Shown in pieces: positions 15,741 through 22,872 of a DNA stretch of 42,882 nucleotides (the first letter of the stretch is position 1; each line of letters begins with the position of its first letter). The DNA comes from Actinomycetes bacterium. GTDB taxonomy: Bacteria > Actinomycetota > Acidimicrobiia > Acidimicrobiales > RAAP-2. The notes below the pieces were generated by a model that was not told the DNA's origin, searched no databases, and saw only the letters and a program-made list of their open reading frames with translations. The position numbers and the translations under genes were made by a program. The stretch is taken from positions 1 through 42,882 of the forward strand of contig JAKAEP010000009.1 in assembly GCA_021818265.1 (NCBI GenBank), in the 5' to 3' direction.

Positions 15741-16199
15741 CTAGTAGTAGGCGGCGCCGAGCTCGTCGCTCCAGCGCGGGGCCCGCAGCGCCCCGCGCGG
15801 GCCGAGCCACGCGTAGACCGGCTTGATGTCGAGCACCGGGGTCCCCTCGACGAGGTCGAGGCCCTCGACCACGAGCGCCCGCGGCGCGACGCGCACGATC
15901 CGCGCGACCGAGACGAGCAGGCGGTTCGGGCGGTCCTTGTTGCGCTGGGCGAAGACCCCCACCTCGGGCCACGCGGGGTTGCCCCGGGGCCGTCGGCGCC
16001 AGGGCGCCGGGGGGACGTCGCTCGCCCGGTCGGCGAGGGCGACGACCTCGACGTGGGAGAAGTCCTCGAGGCCCGCCAGGGCGTCGCCGGGGACCTCGGG
16101 GGCGAGCTCGAGGGTGGCGCGGACCTCGCCCCACCCGTCGTCGGCGACCTCGGTCCGACCGCCCGCGACCCGGGCGACGGGGCGCAGCTCGTAGGGCAC
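15741..16199 (-). CDS. trmO: TrmO/TsaA-like tRNA methyltransferase (UPF0066)
   Basis: A 152-residue beta-barrel protein of the TrmO family, which N6-methylates the t6A37 modification of tRNA-Thr using S-adenosylmethionine. Visible motifs are LEDFSHVEVVALAD, the SAM-site QRNKDRPNRLLVSVARIV (family form HRPNPIG is diverged here), and VEGTPVLDIKPV. The C-terminal extension of E. coli TrmO is absent, as in many family members. GTG 16199 is preferred: the upstream in-frame GTG at 16208 overlaps the TAGGGT -10 at 16207-16212. Confidence 0.8.
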   Translation of the reverse strand: MPYELRPVARVAGGRTEVADDGWGEVRATLELAPEVPGDALAGLEDFSHVEVVALADRASDVPPAPWRRRPRGNPAWPEVGVFAQRNKDRPNRLLVSVARIVRVAPRALVVEGLDLVEGTPVLDIKPVYAWLGPRGALRAPRWSDELGAAYY

Positions 16200-16258
16200 G
16201 CCCGTCACCCTAGGCCCGGCCCCCCTCCGGGGCCTGGGTAACGTGCTCTGCGGGAACC
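16200..16258. promoter_or_regulatory. Divergent promoters of trmO and tdk
   Basis: Minus strand: TAGGGT at 16207-16212, 7 nt before GTG 16199. Plus strand: TAACGT at 16239-16244, 14 nt before ATG 16259, giving tdk a very short leader without a clear SD. Confidence 0.5.
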
Positions 16259-16849
16259 ATGGCCGAGCTCACCTTCACCTACGGCACGATGGCGGCCGGC
16301 AAGTCGACCCTGGCGCTGCAGCTGTGCTGGCAGCTGCGTCAGGGGCGCGACGACGTGGCCCTGTGGACCTTCGGCGACCGCAGCGCCGAGGGCATGGTCA
16401 CCAGCCGCATCGGCATCGAGGCGGCGGCGGAGGCCGTCGCGCCCGGCGCGAGCCTGGAGGCGCCCATCGCCGAGCTCCTGGGCCGGGGCGTCGCGGTCCT
16501 CGTGATCGACGAGGCCCAGTTCGCCACGGTCGACCAGGTGGACGACCTCGCCGTCTTGGTGGACGAGCACGGGGTCGACGTGCACGCCTTCGGGCTGGCG
16601 GCCGACTTCCTCCTCAACGTCTTCCCGGCCTCGGCCCGGCTCATCGCGATCGCCGACTGGGCCCACGAGCTCCCGCTCACCTCGACCTGCTGGTGCGGCC
16701 AGAAGGGGCGCTGCAACGCCCGGGTCGTCGACGGGGCCGTCGCGCGCGAGGGCTCCCAGTTCGTCACGGGCGACGTGGCGACCGGGGCCGTGCACTACCA
16801 GGTGCTGTGCCGCACCCACTACCGGCGCGGCGAGCTCGGCCCGGCCTGA
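16259..16849 (+). CDS. tdk: Thymidine kinase (type II)
   Basis: A 196-residue kinase of the TK1-like family: Walker A TYGTMAAGKSTLAL (residues ~7-20), Walker B VLVIDEAQF, lasso-like GLAADF, and a zinc-binding set CWCGQKGRCNAR plus a late Cys (VLCRTHYR). It phosphorylates thymidine with ATP in the salvage pathway. The size is typical. ATG 16259 places the Walker A at the usual distance from the N-terminus. Confidence 0.94.
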   Translation: MAELTFTYGTMAAGKSTLALQLCWQLRQGRDDVALWTFGDRSAEGMVTSRIGIEAAAEAVAPGASLEAPIAELLGRGVAVLVIDEAQFATVDQVDDLAVLVDEHGVDVHAFGLAADFLLNVFPASARLIAIADWAHELPLTSTCWCGQKGRCNARVVDGAVAREGSQFVTGDVATGAVHYQVLCRTHYRRGELGPA

Positions 16850-16878
16850 GCATCCCCGGCCCCGCCGCGCCGACCTGG

Positions 16879-16884
16879 CACACT
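16879..16884 (+). promoter_or_regulatory. -10 of the zinc-ribbon microprotein gene (leaderless)
   Basis: CACACT, 6 nt before GTG 16891. Weaker hexamer, but the geometry matches the other leaderless starts here. Confidence 0.45.
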
Positions 16885-16890
16885 GCCCCG

Positions 16891-17043
16891 GTGACCGTCG
16901 AGGACCGCCCACCCGTGCCCGGCGCCTGCGCCAGCCGCTTCGCGGTCTTCGCCGAGTGCCCGCACTGCGGCGGCGCGCTCGCCGCCGAGCACGCCCACTA
17001 CCGCTGTGGCTCGTGCGGCTGGCGCGACTCCTGCTGCGACTGA
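16891..17043 (+). CDS. 50-residue zinc-ribbon protein
   Basis: A short protein with two CxxC knuckles (CPHCGG near 28-31, CGSCGW near 43-46) and a CCD end, a classic one-domain zinc ribbon. An additional Cys lies at residue ~13. GTG 16891 has a -10-like hexamer 6 nt upstream. It sits between tdk and the pstS control region. Such proteins bind nucleic acid or partner proteins; nothing more can be said. Small size lowers certainty, but knuckle spacing and promoter support it. Confidence 0.65.
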   Translation: MTVEDRPPVPGACASRFAVFAECPHCGGALAAEHAHYRCGSCGWRDSCCD

Positions 17044-17067
17044 GCGACGCGCCGACTTCCAGAACTT

Positions 17068-17111
17068 TTCACCTGGCCCGTCCTTGGGCTTCACGAGGCG
17101 TTTACCTCCAC
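17068..17111 (+). promoter_or_regulatory. PHO-box-like 11-bp direct repeats upstream of pstS
   Basis: Four 11-bp units in register: TTCACCTGGCC (17068), CGTCCTTGGGC (17079, degenerate), TTCACGAGGCG (17090), TTTACCTCCAC (17101). Actinobacterial PhoP boxes are 11-bp direct repeats of the GTTCACC type. A TAAGTT -10 candidate follows at 17116-17121, with no good -35, as expected for an activated promoter. Confidence 0.6.
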
Positions 17112-17115
17112 TCCC

Positions 17116-17121
17116 TAAGTT
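17116..17121 (+). promoter_or_regulatory. Putative -10 of the pstSCA operon
   Basis: TAAGTT, 5 bp downstream of the last PHO-box unit; leader of ~65 nt with SD AGGAGG at 17177-17182. Confidence 0.4.
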
Positions 17122-17192
17122 GCCCGCGGCACAGCGTTCGAGAGTCGAAACGTCGCGTCAATGAGCAACGGACCTTAGGAGGAAAGCTCAGG

Positions 17193-18398
17193 ATGAAGAC
17201 CCTACTGAGATCACTGACGGCGGGCGCCCTCGCCGTGGGCGGTCTTCTGTCGATCGCGTCGCTCCCCGCGAGCGCCGCGCCCAAGAAGATCGTCACCTGC
17301 TTCAGGCTCGAGCACAACGTCGTGCACACCCACCGGTTCCGCGGGACGTGCGCGAAGGGGTGGACGAAGAAGCGGCCGACGCCCAACCCGATCGCCTCGG
17401 TCAAGGTCGAGAACCCCGCCCAGGCCAACCTCACCGAGACCGGCTCGACGCTCCTCTACCCGCTGTGGAACATCTGGGCCCCGGCCTACCAGGCCGAGTT
17501 CCCCCAGGTCAGCCTCACCACGGGCGGCACCGGCTCGGGCACGGGCATCGCGGACGCCGCCAGCGGCACGGTGAACATCGGCTCGTCCGACGCCTACCTC
17601 TCCTCGACCCAGCTCTCGGCGACGCCGAACCTGCTGAACATCCCGGTGGGGATCTCGTACCAGATGATCGAGTACAACATCCCCGGGGTCACCGCCCACC
17701 TCAACCTCAACGGGTCGGTGCTCGCCGGGATCTACACCGGCCAGATCACCAAGTGGAACGACTCGGCCATCGCCGCGCTGAACCCGAAGGTCAACCTGCC
17801 CGCCACGCCCATCGTGGCGCTGCACCGCTCGGACGGCTCGGGCGACACCTTCATCTTCACGACCTACCTGTCGGACACCAACCCGGCCTGGGCGTCGAAG
17901 TACAGCTACGGCACGACCGTCTCGTGGCCGGCGATCCCCAACGCGCTCGGCGAGAACGGCAACGGCGGCATGGTCTCGGCCTGCGCGAAGACCGTGGGCT
18001 GCATCGCCTACGTCGGCATCAGCTACCTCTCCTCGGTGCTGGGCAATGGCCAGACCTACGCGGCCCTGCAGAACGGGCTCGGCCAGTACGTGCTGCCCTC
18101 CGTGGCGTCGGCCGCGGCCGAGGCGGCGGGCTTCCAGGCCCAGACCCCGGCCAACGGGACGATCTCGATGATCGACGGCAAGATCAAGGGCGGCTACCCG
18201 ATCATCAACTACGAGTACGCGATCGTGAACAAGCAGCAGTCCTCGTCCTCGGTCGCCCAGGCCGTGCGCTCCCTGCTCGAGTGGTGCATCGACCCCTCGT
18301 ACGGCCAGAGCCAGCAGTACCTGGGCCAGGTGAACTTCGTGACCCTGCCGACCAAGGTGATCGTCCAGTCGTTCAAGCAGATCAAGCAGATCAAGTAG
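17193..18398 (+). CDS. pstS: Phosphate-binding protein PstS
   Basis: A 401-residue exported solute-binding protein of the high-affinity phosphate ABC transporter. A signal peptide (MKTLLRSLTAGALAVGG to ASLPASAA) has no lipobox cysteine, so it may not be a lipoprotein. An extra ~40-residue segment with two Cys (KKIVTC, GTCAKGW) precedes the binding domain, which starts at LTETGSTLLYPLWNIW. Phosphate-site motifs are clear: TGGTGSGTGIADAASGTVNIGSSDAYL and LHRSDGSGDTFIFTTYL. ATG 17193 has a strong SD. It heads the pstSCA operon under a PHO-box-like array. Confidence 0.95.
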   Translation: MKTLLRSLTAGALAVGGLLSIASLPASAAPKKIVTCFRLEHNVVHTHRFRGTCAKGWTKKRPTPNPIASVKVENPAQANLTETGSTLLYPLWNIWAPAYQAEFPQVSLTTGGTGSGTGIADAASGTVNIGSSDAYLSSTQLSATPNLLNIPVGISYQMIEYNIPGVTAHLNLNGSVLAGIYTGQITKWNDSAIAALNPKVNLPATPIVALHRSDGSGDTFIFTTYLSDTNPAWASKYSYGTTVSWPAIPNALGENGNGGMVSACAKTVGCIAYVGISYLSSVLGNGQTYAALQNGLGQYVLPSVASAAAEAAGFQAQTPANGTISMIDGKIKGGYPIINYEYAIVNKQQSSSSVAQAVRSLLEWCIDPSYGQSQQYLGQVNFVTLPTKVIVQSFKQIKQIK

Positions 18399-18446
18399 TT
18401 GAGCCTGCCGATGGGTGACGAGACCGTCTCGCCGTCCGCCGGCGCG

Positions 18447-18487
18447 GCCCTCACCCGCCGGACCGTCTCGGTCCGGCGGGTGAGGGC
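18447..18487 (+). repeat. Perfect 18-bp hairpin between pstS and pstC
   Basis: Arms 18447-18464 (GCCCTCACCCGCCGGACC) and 18470-18487 are exact reverse complements around loop GTCTC. It starts 49 nt after the pstS stop. No T-run follows, so it is more likely an mRNA-stabilising or attenuating structure than a full terminator. If pstC used an upstream start (18399 or 18411), it would lie inside coding sequence. Confidence 0.75.
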
Positions 18488-18512
18488 GTTGGCGCGCGGG
18501 TCCGAGGAGAGC

Positions 18513-19487
18513 GTGTGGCGCTGGAGCGCCCGGGTGGCCTCGGTCATCCCGCTCGCCGGCCTCGCCTTCGTCCTCGCCGTCCTCGCCGTGAAGGCCTGGC
18601 CGGCGATCAAGGTGAACGGCCCGGGCTTCCTCACGCGCTCGGACTGGATCCCCGGGAGCACCTACGCCAACCCGGTGGTGACCAACGGCGTCGCCCACCC
18701 GGTGGGCGCGAGCTACGGGGCGTGGCCGCTCATCGCGGGGACCCTCCAGACCTCGGTGATCGCCCTCATCGTCGCCCTGCCCATCTCGATCGGCACGGCC
18801 TTCGCCCTCACCGAGCGGCTCCCGCCGTGGCTCGCCAAGCCCCTCTCGTTCTTCGTCGAGGTCCTGGCCGGCATCCCGAGCGTGATCATCGGCCTGTGGG
18901 GCGTGCTGACCCTGGGGCCCTTCCTCGCGGCGCACGTCTACCCCCTCATCGCGAACCACGTGCCGAACGTCCCGGTGCTGCGCTACTTCCGCGGGCCCAC
19001 CGGCTACGGCGAGGGCCTCTTGACCTCGGGCCTCGTGCTGGGGCTGATGATCGTGCCGATCATCGCCTCGACGACCCGCGACCTCTTCTTGCAGGTGCCC
19101 CCGCTGCCCAAGGAGGGCGCCGAGGCCCTCGGGATGACCGAGGCCGAGGTCGCCCGGCGCGTCACGATCCCCTGGGTGCGCTCGGGGATCATCGGCGCCA
19201 CCGTGCTCGGCCTCGGTCGCGCCCTCGGCGAGACGATCGCCGTGGCCATGATCTCGGGCTCGGTGCTCGGCGCGGTGTCGCCGAACATCTTCGGGACGAT
19301 GACGACGGTGGCGGCGACCATCGTGAGCCAGCTCGACTCGGCCGCCACCGACGGGACCGGCTTCGCCATCTCGACGCTCGCCGAGGCCGGCCTCGTGCTG
19401 GCGGTCATCTCGGTCGTGGTGAACGTGGTCGCCCGGGTCATCGTCAACAAGTCGTCGCGCCACGTGGCGCCCGTGGGCCGGGGCTGA
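18513..19487 (+). CDS. pstC: Phosphate ABC transporter permease PstC
   Basis: A permease of about 324 residues with six predicted spans; the first is [19 protein letters not shown]. The EAA loop that contacts the ATPase reads [46 protein letters not shown] is the usual PstC signature. GTG 18513 is chosen because GAGGAG lies just upstream, the hairpin 18447-18487 then falls in the intercistronic gap, and the length matches other PstC proteins. Alternatives in the same frame are ATG 18411 and TTG 18399, which would add 34-38 polar Arg-rich residues. Confidence 0.92.
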   Translation: MWRWSARVASVIPLAGLAFVLAVLAVKAWPAIKVNGPGFLTRSDWIPGSTYANPVVTNGVAHPVGASYGAWPLIAGTLQTSVIALIVALPISIGTAFALTERLPPWLAKPLSFFVEVLAGIPSVIIGLWGVLTLGPFLAAHVYPLIANHVPNVPVLRYFRGPTGYGEGLLTSGLVLGLMIVPIIASTTRDLFLQVPPLPKEGAEALGMTEAEVARRVTIPWVRSGIIGATVLGLGRALGETIAVAMISGSVLGAVSPNIFGTMTTVAATIVSQLDSAATDGTGFAISTLAEAGLVLAVISVVVNVVARVIVNKSSRHVAPVGRG

Positions 19488-19489
19488 GC

Positions 19490-20380
19490 GTGGCCGACGT
19501 CACCGCCGCCTACCCGCCGACCCGGGGCCGACGGGCCCGCGAGGTGGTGTTCCGCACCCTGTCGGCGGCCGCCCTCCTCTTCGTCATCGGCCCGTCGCTC
19601 TGGCTCATCGCCGACGTGGTCGTGCGGGCCGTGCCCCACTGGCACTGGGACGTGCTCACCACCGTGCCGCTGGGCACCGGGGGCGGCCTCGAGAACGCCG
19701 TCCTCGGCACGCTCGTCATCATGGTGGGCGTTCTCGTCATCGCCGGCACCGTCGGCGTGCTCTCGGGCATCCACTTCGCCGAGCTGGCCCGCCCGCGGCG
19801 CAGCGGCCGGGCCGGGGGCGCGGTGCTGCGCACCGCGACCGAGGTCCTCTCGGGCTTCCCGTCGATCGTCCTCGGCTACGTCGGCTACATCGCGCTCTGC
19901 GTGGGCCTGCACTGGGGCTTCTCGCTGCTGCCCGCCCTCATCGTGCTCTCTCTGATGGTCACGCCCTACATCGCCAAGTCGACCGAGTCGGCCCTGCGCC
20001 AGGTCCCCACCAGCTACCGCGAGGGCGCCGAGGCCCTCGGGATGTCGACCGGCTACGCGCTGCGCAAGGTCGTCATCCGAAGCGCCCTGCCCGGGATCGT
20101 CACCGGCCTCCTCATCGCCCTGGCGATCGCGGTCGGCGAGACGGCCCCGCTCATCTACACGGCCGGCATCACCAATACCCTGCCGTCGGCGTCGCTCATC
20201 CACCAGCCGATCGCGTACCTCACCTACTACGTGTGGACCGACTACAACCAGCCGATCAAGTCCACCCAGTACCTGTCCTTCGACGCGGCCCTGATCTTGA
20301 TCGTGCTGGTGCTGGTGCTTCTCGTGGTCTCGCGCGTCCTGGTGAACCGGACCCAGCGCCACGCCGAGGGCCGGCGCTAG
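19490..20380 (+). CDS. pstA: Phosphate ABC transporter permease PstA
   Basis: A 296-residue permease, the partner of PstC. The periplasmic/TM pattern is typical: TTVPLGTGGGLENAVLGTLVIM, EVLSGFPSIVLGYVGYIAL, then the EAA loop [32 protein letters not shown], and ETAPLIYTAG. GTG 19490 starts 2 nt after the pstC stop, so the two are co-transcribed. The ATPase gene pstB does not follow; it lies convergently 1.4 kb downstream. Confidence 0.94.
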   Translation: MADVTAAYPPTRGRRAREVVFRTLSAAALLFVIGPSLWLIADVVVRAVPHWHWDVLTTVPLGTGGGLENAVLGTLVIMVGVLVIAGTVGVLSGIHFAELARPRRSGRAGGAVLRTATEVLSGFPSIVLGYVGYIALCVGLHWGFSLLPALIVLSLMVTPYIAKSTESALRQVPTSYREGAEALGMSTGYALRKVVIRSALPGIVTGLLIALAIAVGETAPLIYTAGITNTLPSASLIHQPIAYLTYYVWTDYNQPIKSTQYLSFDAALILIVLVLVLLVVSRVLVNRTQRHAEGRR

Positions 20381-20664
20381 CCGTCAGTGGAGTTCTCGAC
20401 GCCGTTGCTGTGTCGACGGGCCTGCACCGGGTCCGGGCTCGCCGTCCCTCGGCGGTAGGTACCCTGCCCCTACGTCTGGCCAACGGGCGCACGCCACGAC
20501 TCATCGCCGAAATGCCGGGAGAGTCGTTGACGTTCACTAACTGAGTAGAACTTCAGGAAAGCACACCCTCGGACGACGCCGGCCCGCATTAGGGAAATGT
20601 CACTAGGGCGTGAAGGGTACTCTCACTTAGATTCGCTGACTCCTTCAGTGAATATGGGGGGCAC
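20381..20664. other. Non-coding gap after pstA, lower GC
   Basis: About 284 bp with visibly more A/T than flanking genes, especially after 20500. It must hold the end of the pst transcript and the promoter of the collagen-like gene. Candidate -10s are TACTCT (20618-20623) and TAGATT (20628-20633), without good -35s. No gene seen and no clear intrinsic terminator. Confidence 0.4.
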
Positions 20665-21429
20665 ATGATTCGGCCATGGAAGACGGTCGCGGTTCTCGGT
20701 AGCTCGTGTGCGCTGGTGGGGACGCTCGTTGTCGCTTCGGGGGCCACGGCTTCGTCAAGACCGTCGGTGCGTTACTCGGCGTGTCTCCAGGTGAGGTCCA
20801 AGGAACTCACTGACGTGACCATAAACGGTCTCGCACGCTGCGGTTCCGGTGAGCGCCGCATCGTGTGGAACGCTTCTGGGCCGAGCGGTGTGCCCGGGGC
20901 CCCGGGGGCACCAGGACCGGCCGGACCGCAGGGACCGACCGGAGCGGTCGGTCCGACGGGCCCGAGCGGGCCGGGTGGGCCGAGGGGATTGACTGGAGCG
21001 ACGGGACCGGTCGGACCCGTTGGGCCTCCCGGCGCGACGGGTCAGCAAGGCATCCCGGGACCGTCGGGTGTGTCCGTCGGGGTCACCGCGACGAGCAGCA
21101 CCCAGGTCACGTTTGGGTCGAGCGTTCCAGTCATCACAAGTGTCGGCGTGCCCACGACGGGTTCGTACTTCGTCTCCGCCGACCTTGAGATTGCGGTGGC
21201 CCCGGGAGACTCTGCCTTCTGTGGAGTCCCTGGCGCTACCACAATAGCGGTCGGCGTTGGGCCCGTTTCGAGTGAAACGTATGAGACGATTCCCGTCAAT
21301 GCCGACGTGTCTTTGGCAGCGGGCTCTCCCGTCACGGTGGTGTGCAGCGACGTTTCGGGGCCGGGGGCAAACACCTTCTTCTACACAGGCACGATCACGG
21401 CGATTCTGGTGGACCACGTCACCGGCTAG
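20665..21429 (+). CDS. Secreted collagen-like (Gly-X-Y) repeat protein
   Basis: A 254-residue exported protein. The first ~30 residues are a signal peptide ([20 protein letters not shown]). A short domain with two Cys (C40, C59) ends in [11 protein letters not shown], a preamble often seen before bacterial collagen tracts. Residues ~72-134 are 21 uninterrupted Gly-X-Y triplets rich in Pro, Ala and Thr, predicted to form a triple helix. The C-terminal ~120 residues are beta-rich ([32 protein letters not shown]), like trimerising C1q/BclA-type heads. ATG 20665 follows a GGGGGG SD. Codon use is less GC-biased than in neighbours, suggesting acquisition. Role: surface or matrix structure (inference). 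Confidence 0.88.
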   Translation: MIRPWKTVAVLGSSCALVGTLVVASGATASSRPSVRYSACLQVRSKELTDVTINGLARCGSGERRIVWNASGPSGVPGAPGAPGPAGPQGPTGAVGPTGPSGPGGPRGLTGATGPVGPVGPPGATGQQGIPGPSGVSVGVTATSSTQVTFGSSVPVITSVGVPTTGSYFVSADLEIAVAPGDSAFCGVPGATTIAVGVGPVSSETYETIPVNADVSLAAGSPVTVVCSDVSGPGANTFFYTGTITAILVDHVTG

Positions 21430-21828
21430 TTCGCCCTTCGTTCGACCGGGCCCCTTGGGGTGGGGAGTGACTGCTCGGGCGCTCGTTGGTCCCGAGCTGC
21501 ACCGTGCGGTTGAGGGGCAGTGGACAGCTAGCGACGTGGCGCGTCATCCGACCCGACTCGCCGAGGGACCTCTTGACGGTCGAGGTCAACTCGATGCGGG
21601 CGGTGTGCGTCGGCCCCGAACCCGAATGAGATTCGCCTCCCCAGCCGCCGACGTTGGGTACGGGGCCCGGGAGAGTCCTGTGCCGCTCCGGTGCCCCTGG
21701 CGAGGTCAAGGTCTCAACGAGGTGGTGGGAACTCACGATCGCCCGGGAACCGTGTCCACCTTCCCACACCCGTGCGTTCGTGCCACAGGATTCGCTCACG
21801 TCGCGAACTCGACGGCCGGGCCACCAAA
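21430..21828. other. Non-coding gap between the collagen-like gene and pstB
   Basis: About 400 bp where the two convergent genes end. Short open frames on both strands give low-complexity translations with no motif or ribosome-binding site. I see no tRNA, repeat array or clear terminator. It may be the remnant of a rearrangement that split the pst locus. Confidence 0.4.
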
Positions 21829-22665
21829 TCAGCCCATCAGGCCGTTGACGTAGCGCTCGGTGTCGGGCTGGCGGGGCGAGGCGAAGAGCGCCTCGGTCGG
21901 CCCGTGCTCGACGAGGCGACCGTCGTAGAAGAACATCGTGCTGTCCGAGACCCGCCGGGCCTGGCCCAGGTTGTGGGTCACCACGACGATCGTGAGAGCG
22001 GGGATCATCGCGCGCATCAGGTTCTCCACCGCCTCGGTCGAGAGGGGGTCGAGGGCCGAGGTCGGCTCGTCGAGCAGGAGGACCTCCGGGCCGACGGCGA
22101 GCGCACGCGCCAGGCAGAGCAGCTGCTGCTGGCCACCGGAGAGCCGGTAGGGCGAGTCGTTCAGGCGGTCCTTCACCGCGTCCCAGAGGCCCACCTCGCG
22201 CAGGCGCGTCTCGGCGACCACGTCGAGCTGCTTGCCCCGGGCGATGCGGTGCGCGCGCACGCCCGCGACCACGTTGTCCTTGATGGACATGGGGAAGGGG
22301 TTGGGGCGCTGGAAGAGCATGCCGATGCGCCGGCGGATGGTCAGCAGGTCCTGGCCGCGGTCCCAGATACTCTCGCCCTCGAGCAGGACGTCGCCCTCGT
22401 GGCGGAAGCCGTAGACCTTGTCGTTCATCCGGTTGAGGGTCCGCAAGAAGGTCGACTTGCCCGAGCCGGTGGGGCCGATGAGGGCGGTGATCGTGCCCCG
22501 GGGGAAGGTCACGTCGACGTCGCTCAGGATGGTCTTGGCCCCGAAGCGCAGCGTCAGCCGCTCGGCGGCCAGGACGTCGCGGGGGCGCTGGCGGTCGGGG
22601 TCGATGGCCGAGAGGACCGCGTTGACGCTCTCGGTGGTGGCCGTCGGCTGCCCTGACTCTTCCAT
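21829..22665 (-). CDS. pstB: Phosphate ABC transporter ATPase PstB
   Basis: A 278-residue ABC ATPase with Walker A LIGPTGSGKST, Q-loop MLFQRPNPFPMSI (the PNPFPMS extension is specific to PstB), signature LSGGQQQLLCLARALA, Walker B VLLLDEPTSALD, and switch VVVTHNL. It has a ~30-residue N-terminal extension before the core. Start ATG 22665 has SD AGGAAGG upstream. It is on the opposite strand to pstSCA and has its own PHO-box-like array, so the transporter subunits are made from two transcripts. No phoU is present. Confidence 0.95.
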   Translation of the reverse strand: MEESGQPTATTESVNAVLSAIDPDRQRPRDVLAAERLTLRFGAKTILSDVDVTFPRGTITALIGPTGSGKSTFLRTLNRMNDKVYGFRHEGDVLLEGESIWDRGQDLLTIRRRIGMLFQRPNPFPMSIKDNVVAGVRAHRIARGKQLDVVAETRLREVGLWDAVKDRLNDSPYRLSGGQQQLLCLARALAVGPEVLLLDEPTSALDPLSTEAVENLMRAMIPALTIVVVTHNLGQARRVSDSTMFFYDGRLVEHGPTEALFASPRQPDTERYVNGLMG

Positions 22666-22696
22666 GGCGTGCCTTCCTGTTGGGGCGGACGGCCTC

Positions 22697-22702
22697 AGCG
22701 TA
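22697..22702 (-). promoter_or_regulatory. Putative -10 of pstB
   Basis: TACGCT on the minus strand, 31 nt upstream of the pstB ATG, and 10 bp from the nearest PHO-box unit. Confidence 0.5.
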
Positions 22703-22712
22703 GGGAGCGTGG

Positions 22713-22740
22713 GTTACCCGACTGTGAACACGCGGCGACC
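22713..22740 (-). promoter_or_regulatory. PHO-box-like repeats upstream of pstB
   Basis: On the minus strand three units recur every 11 bp: GGTCGC (22740-22735), GTTCAC (22729-22724) and GGTAAC (22718-22713). The middle one matches the GTTCAC core of actinobacterial PhoP boxes. Spacing to the -10 (TACGCT) fits an activator site at the -35 position. Confidence 0.55.
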
Positions 22741-22849
22741 CCAGCGTGATTTGCTCGGTGACGCCCCGGCGCGCGCCCCGGTCGAGTCGGCGGTCCGGCC
22801 TGTCGCGAGTGCCACGGGCGACCCACTCCGTCGCCGGCACCCGGTCCGT

Positions 22850-22872
22850 TATCCTGGCCGCGAGGAGGGCAC
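22850..22872 (+). promoter_or_regulatory. -10 and Shine-Dalgarno of the amidase gene
   Basis: TATCCT at 22850-22855, then SD AGGAGGG at 22863-22869 and GTG at 22873. A leadered start. Confidence 0.5.

Noticed and set aside
16197..16208. Upstream GTG 16208 as the trmO start
   Set aside because: It overlaps the TAGGGT -10 at 16207-16212; GTG 16199 lies 7 nt after it and keeps the whole family domain.
20880..21060. Repeated GGNCCGNNN units as a tandem-repeat or CRISPR-like array
   Set aside because: They are the 9-nt codon pattern of the Gly-X-Y collagen tract, in frame with a signal-peptide protein.
21430..21828. Possible genes in the gap before pstB
   Set aside because: Frames on both strands lack motifs, SD sequences and sensible composition.
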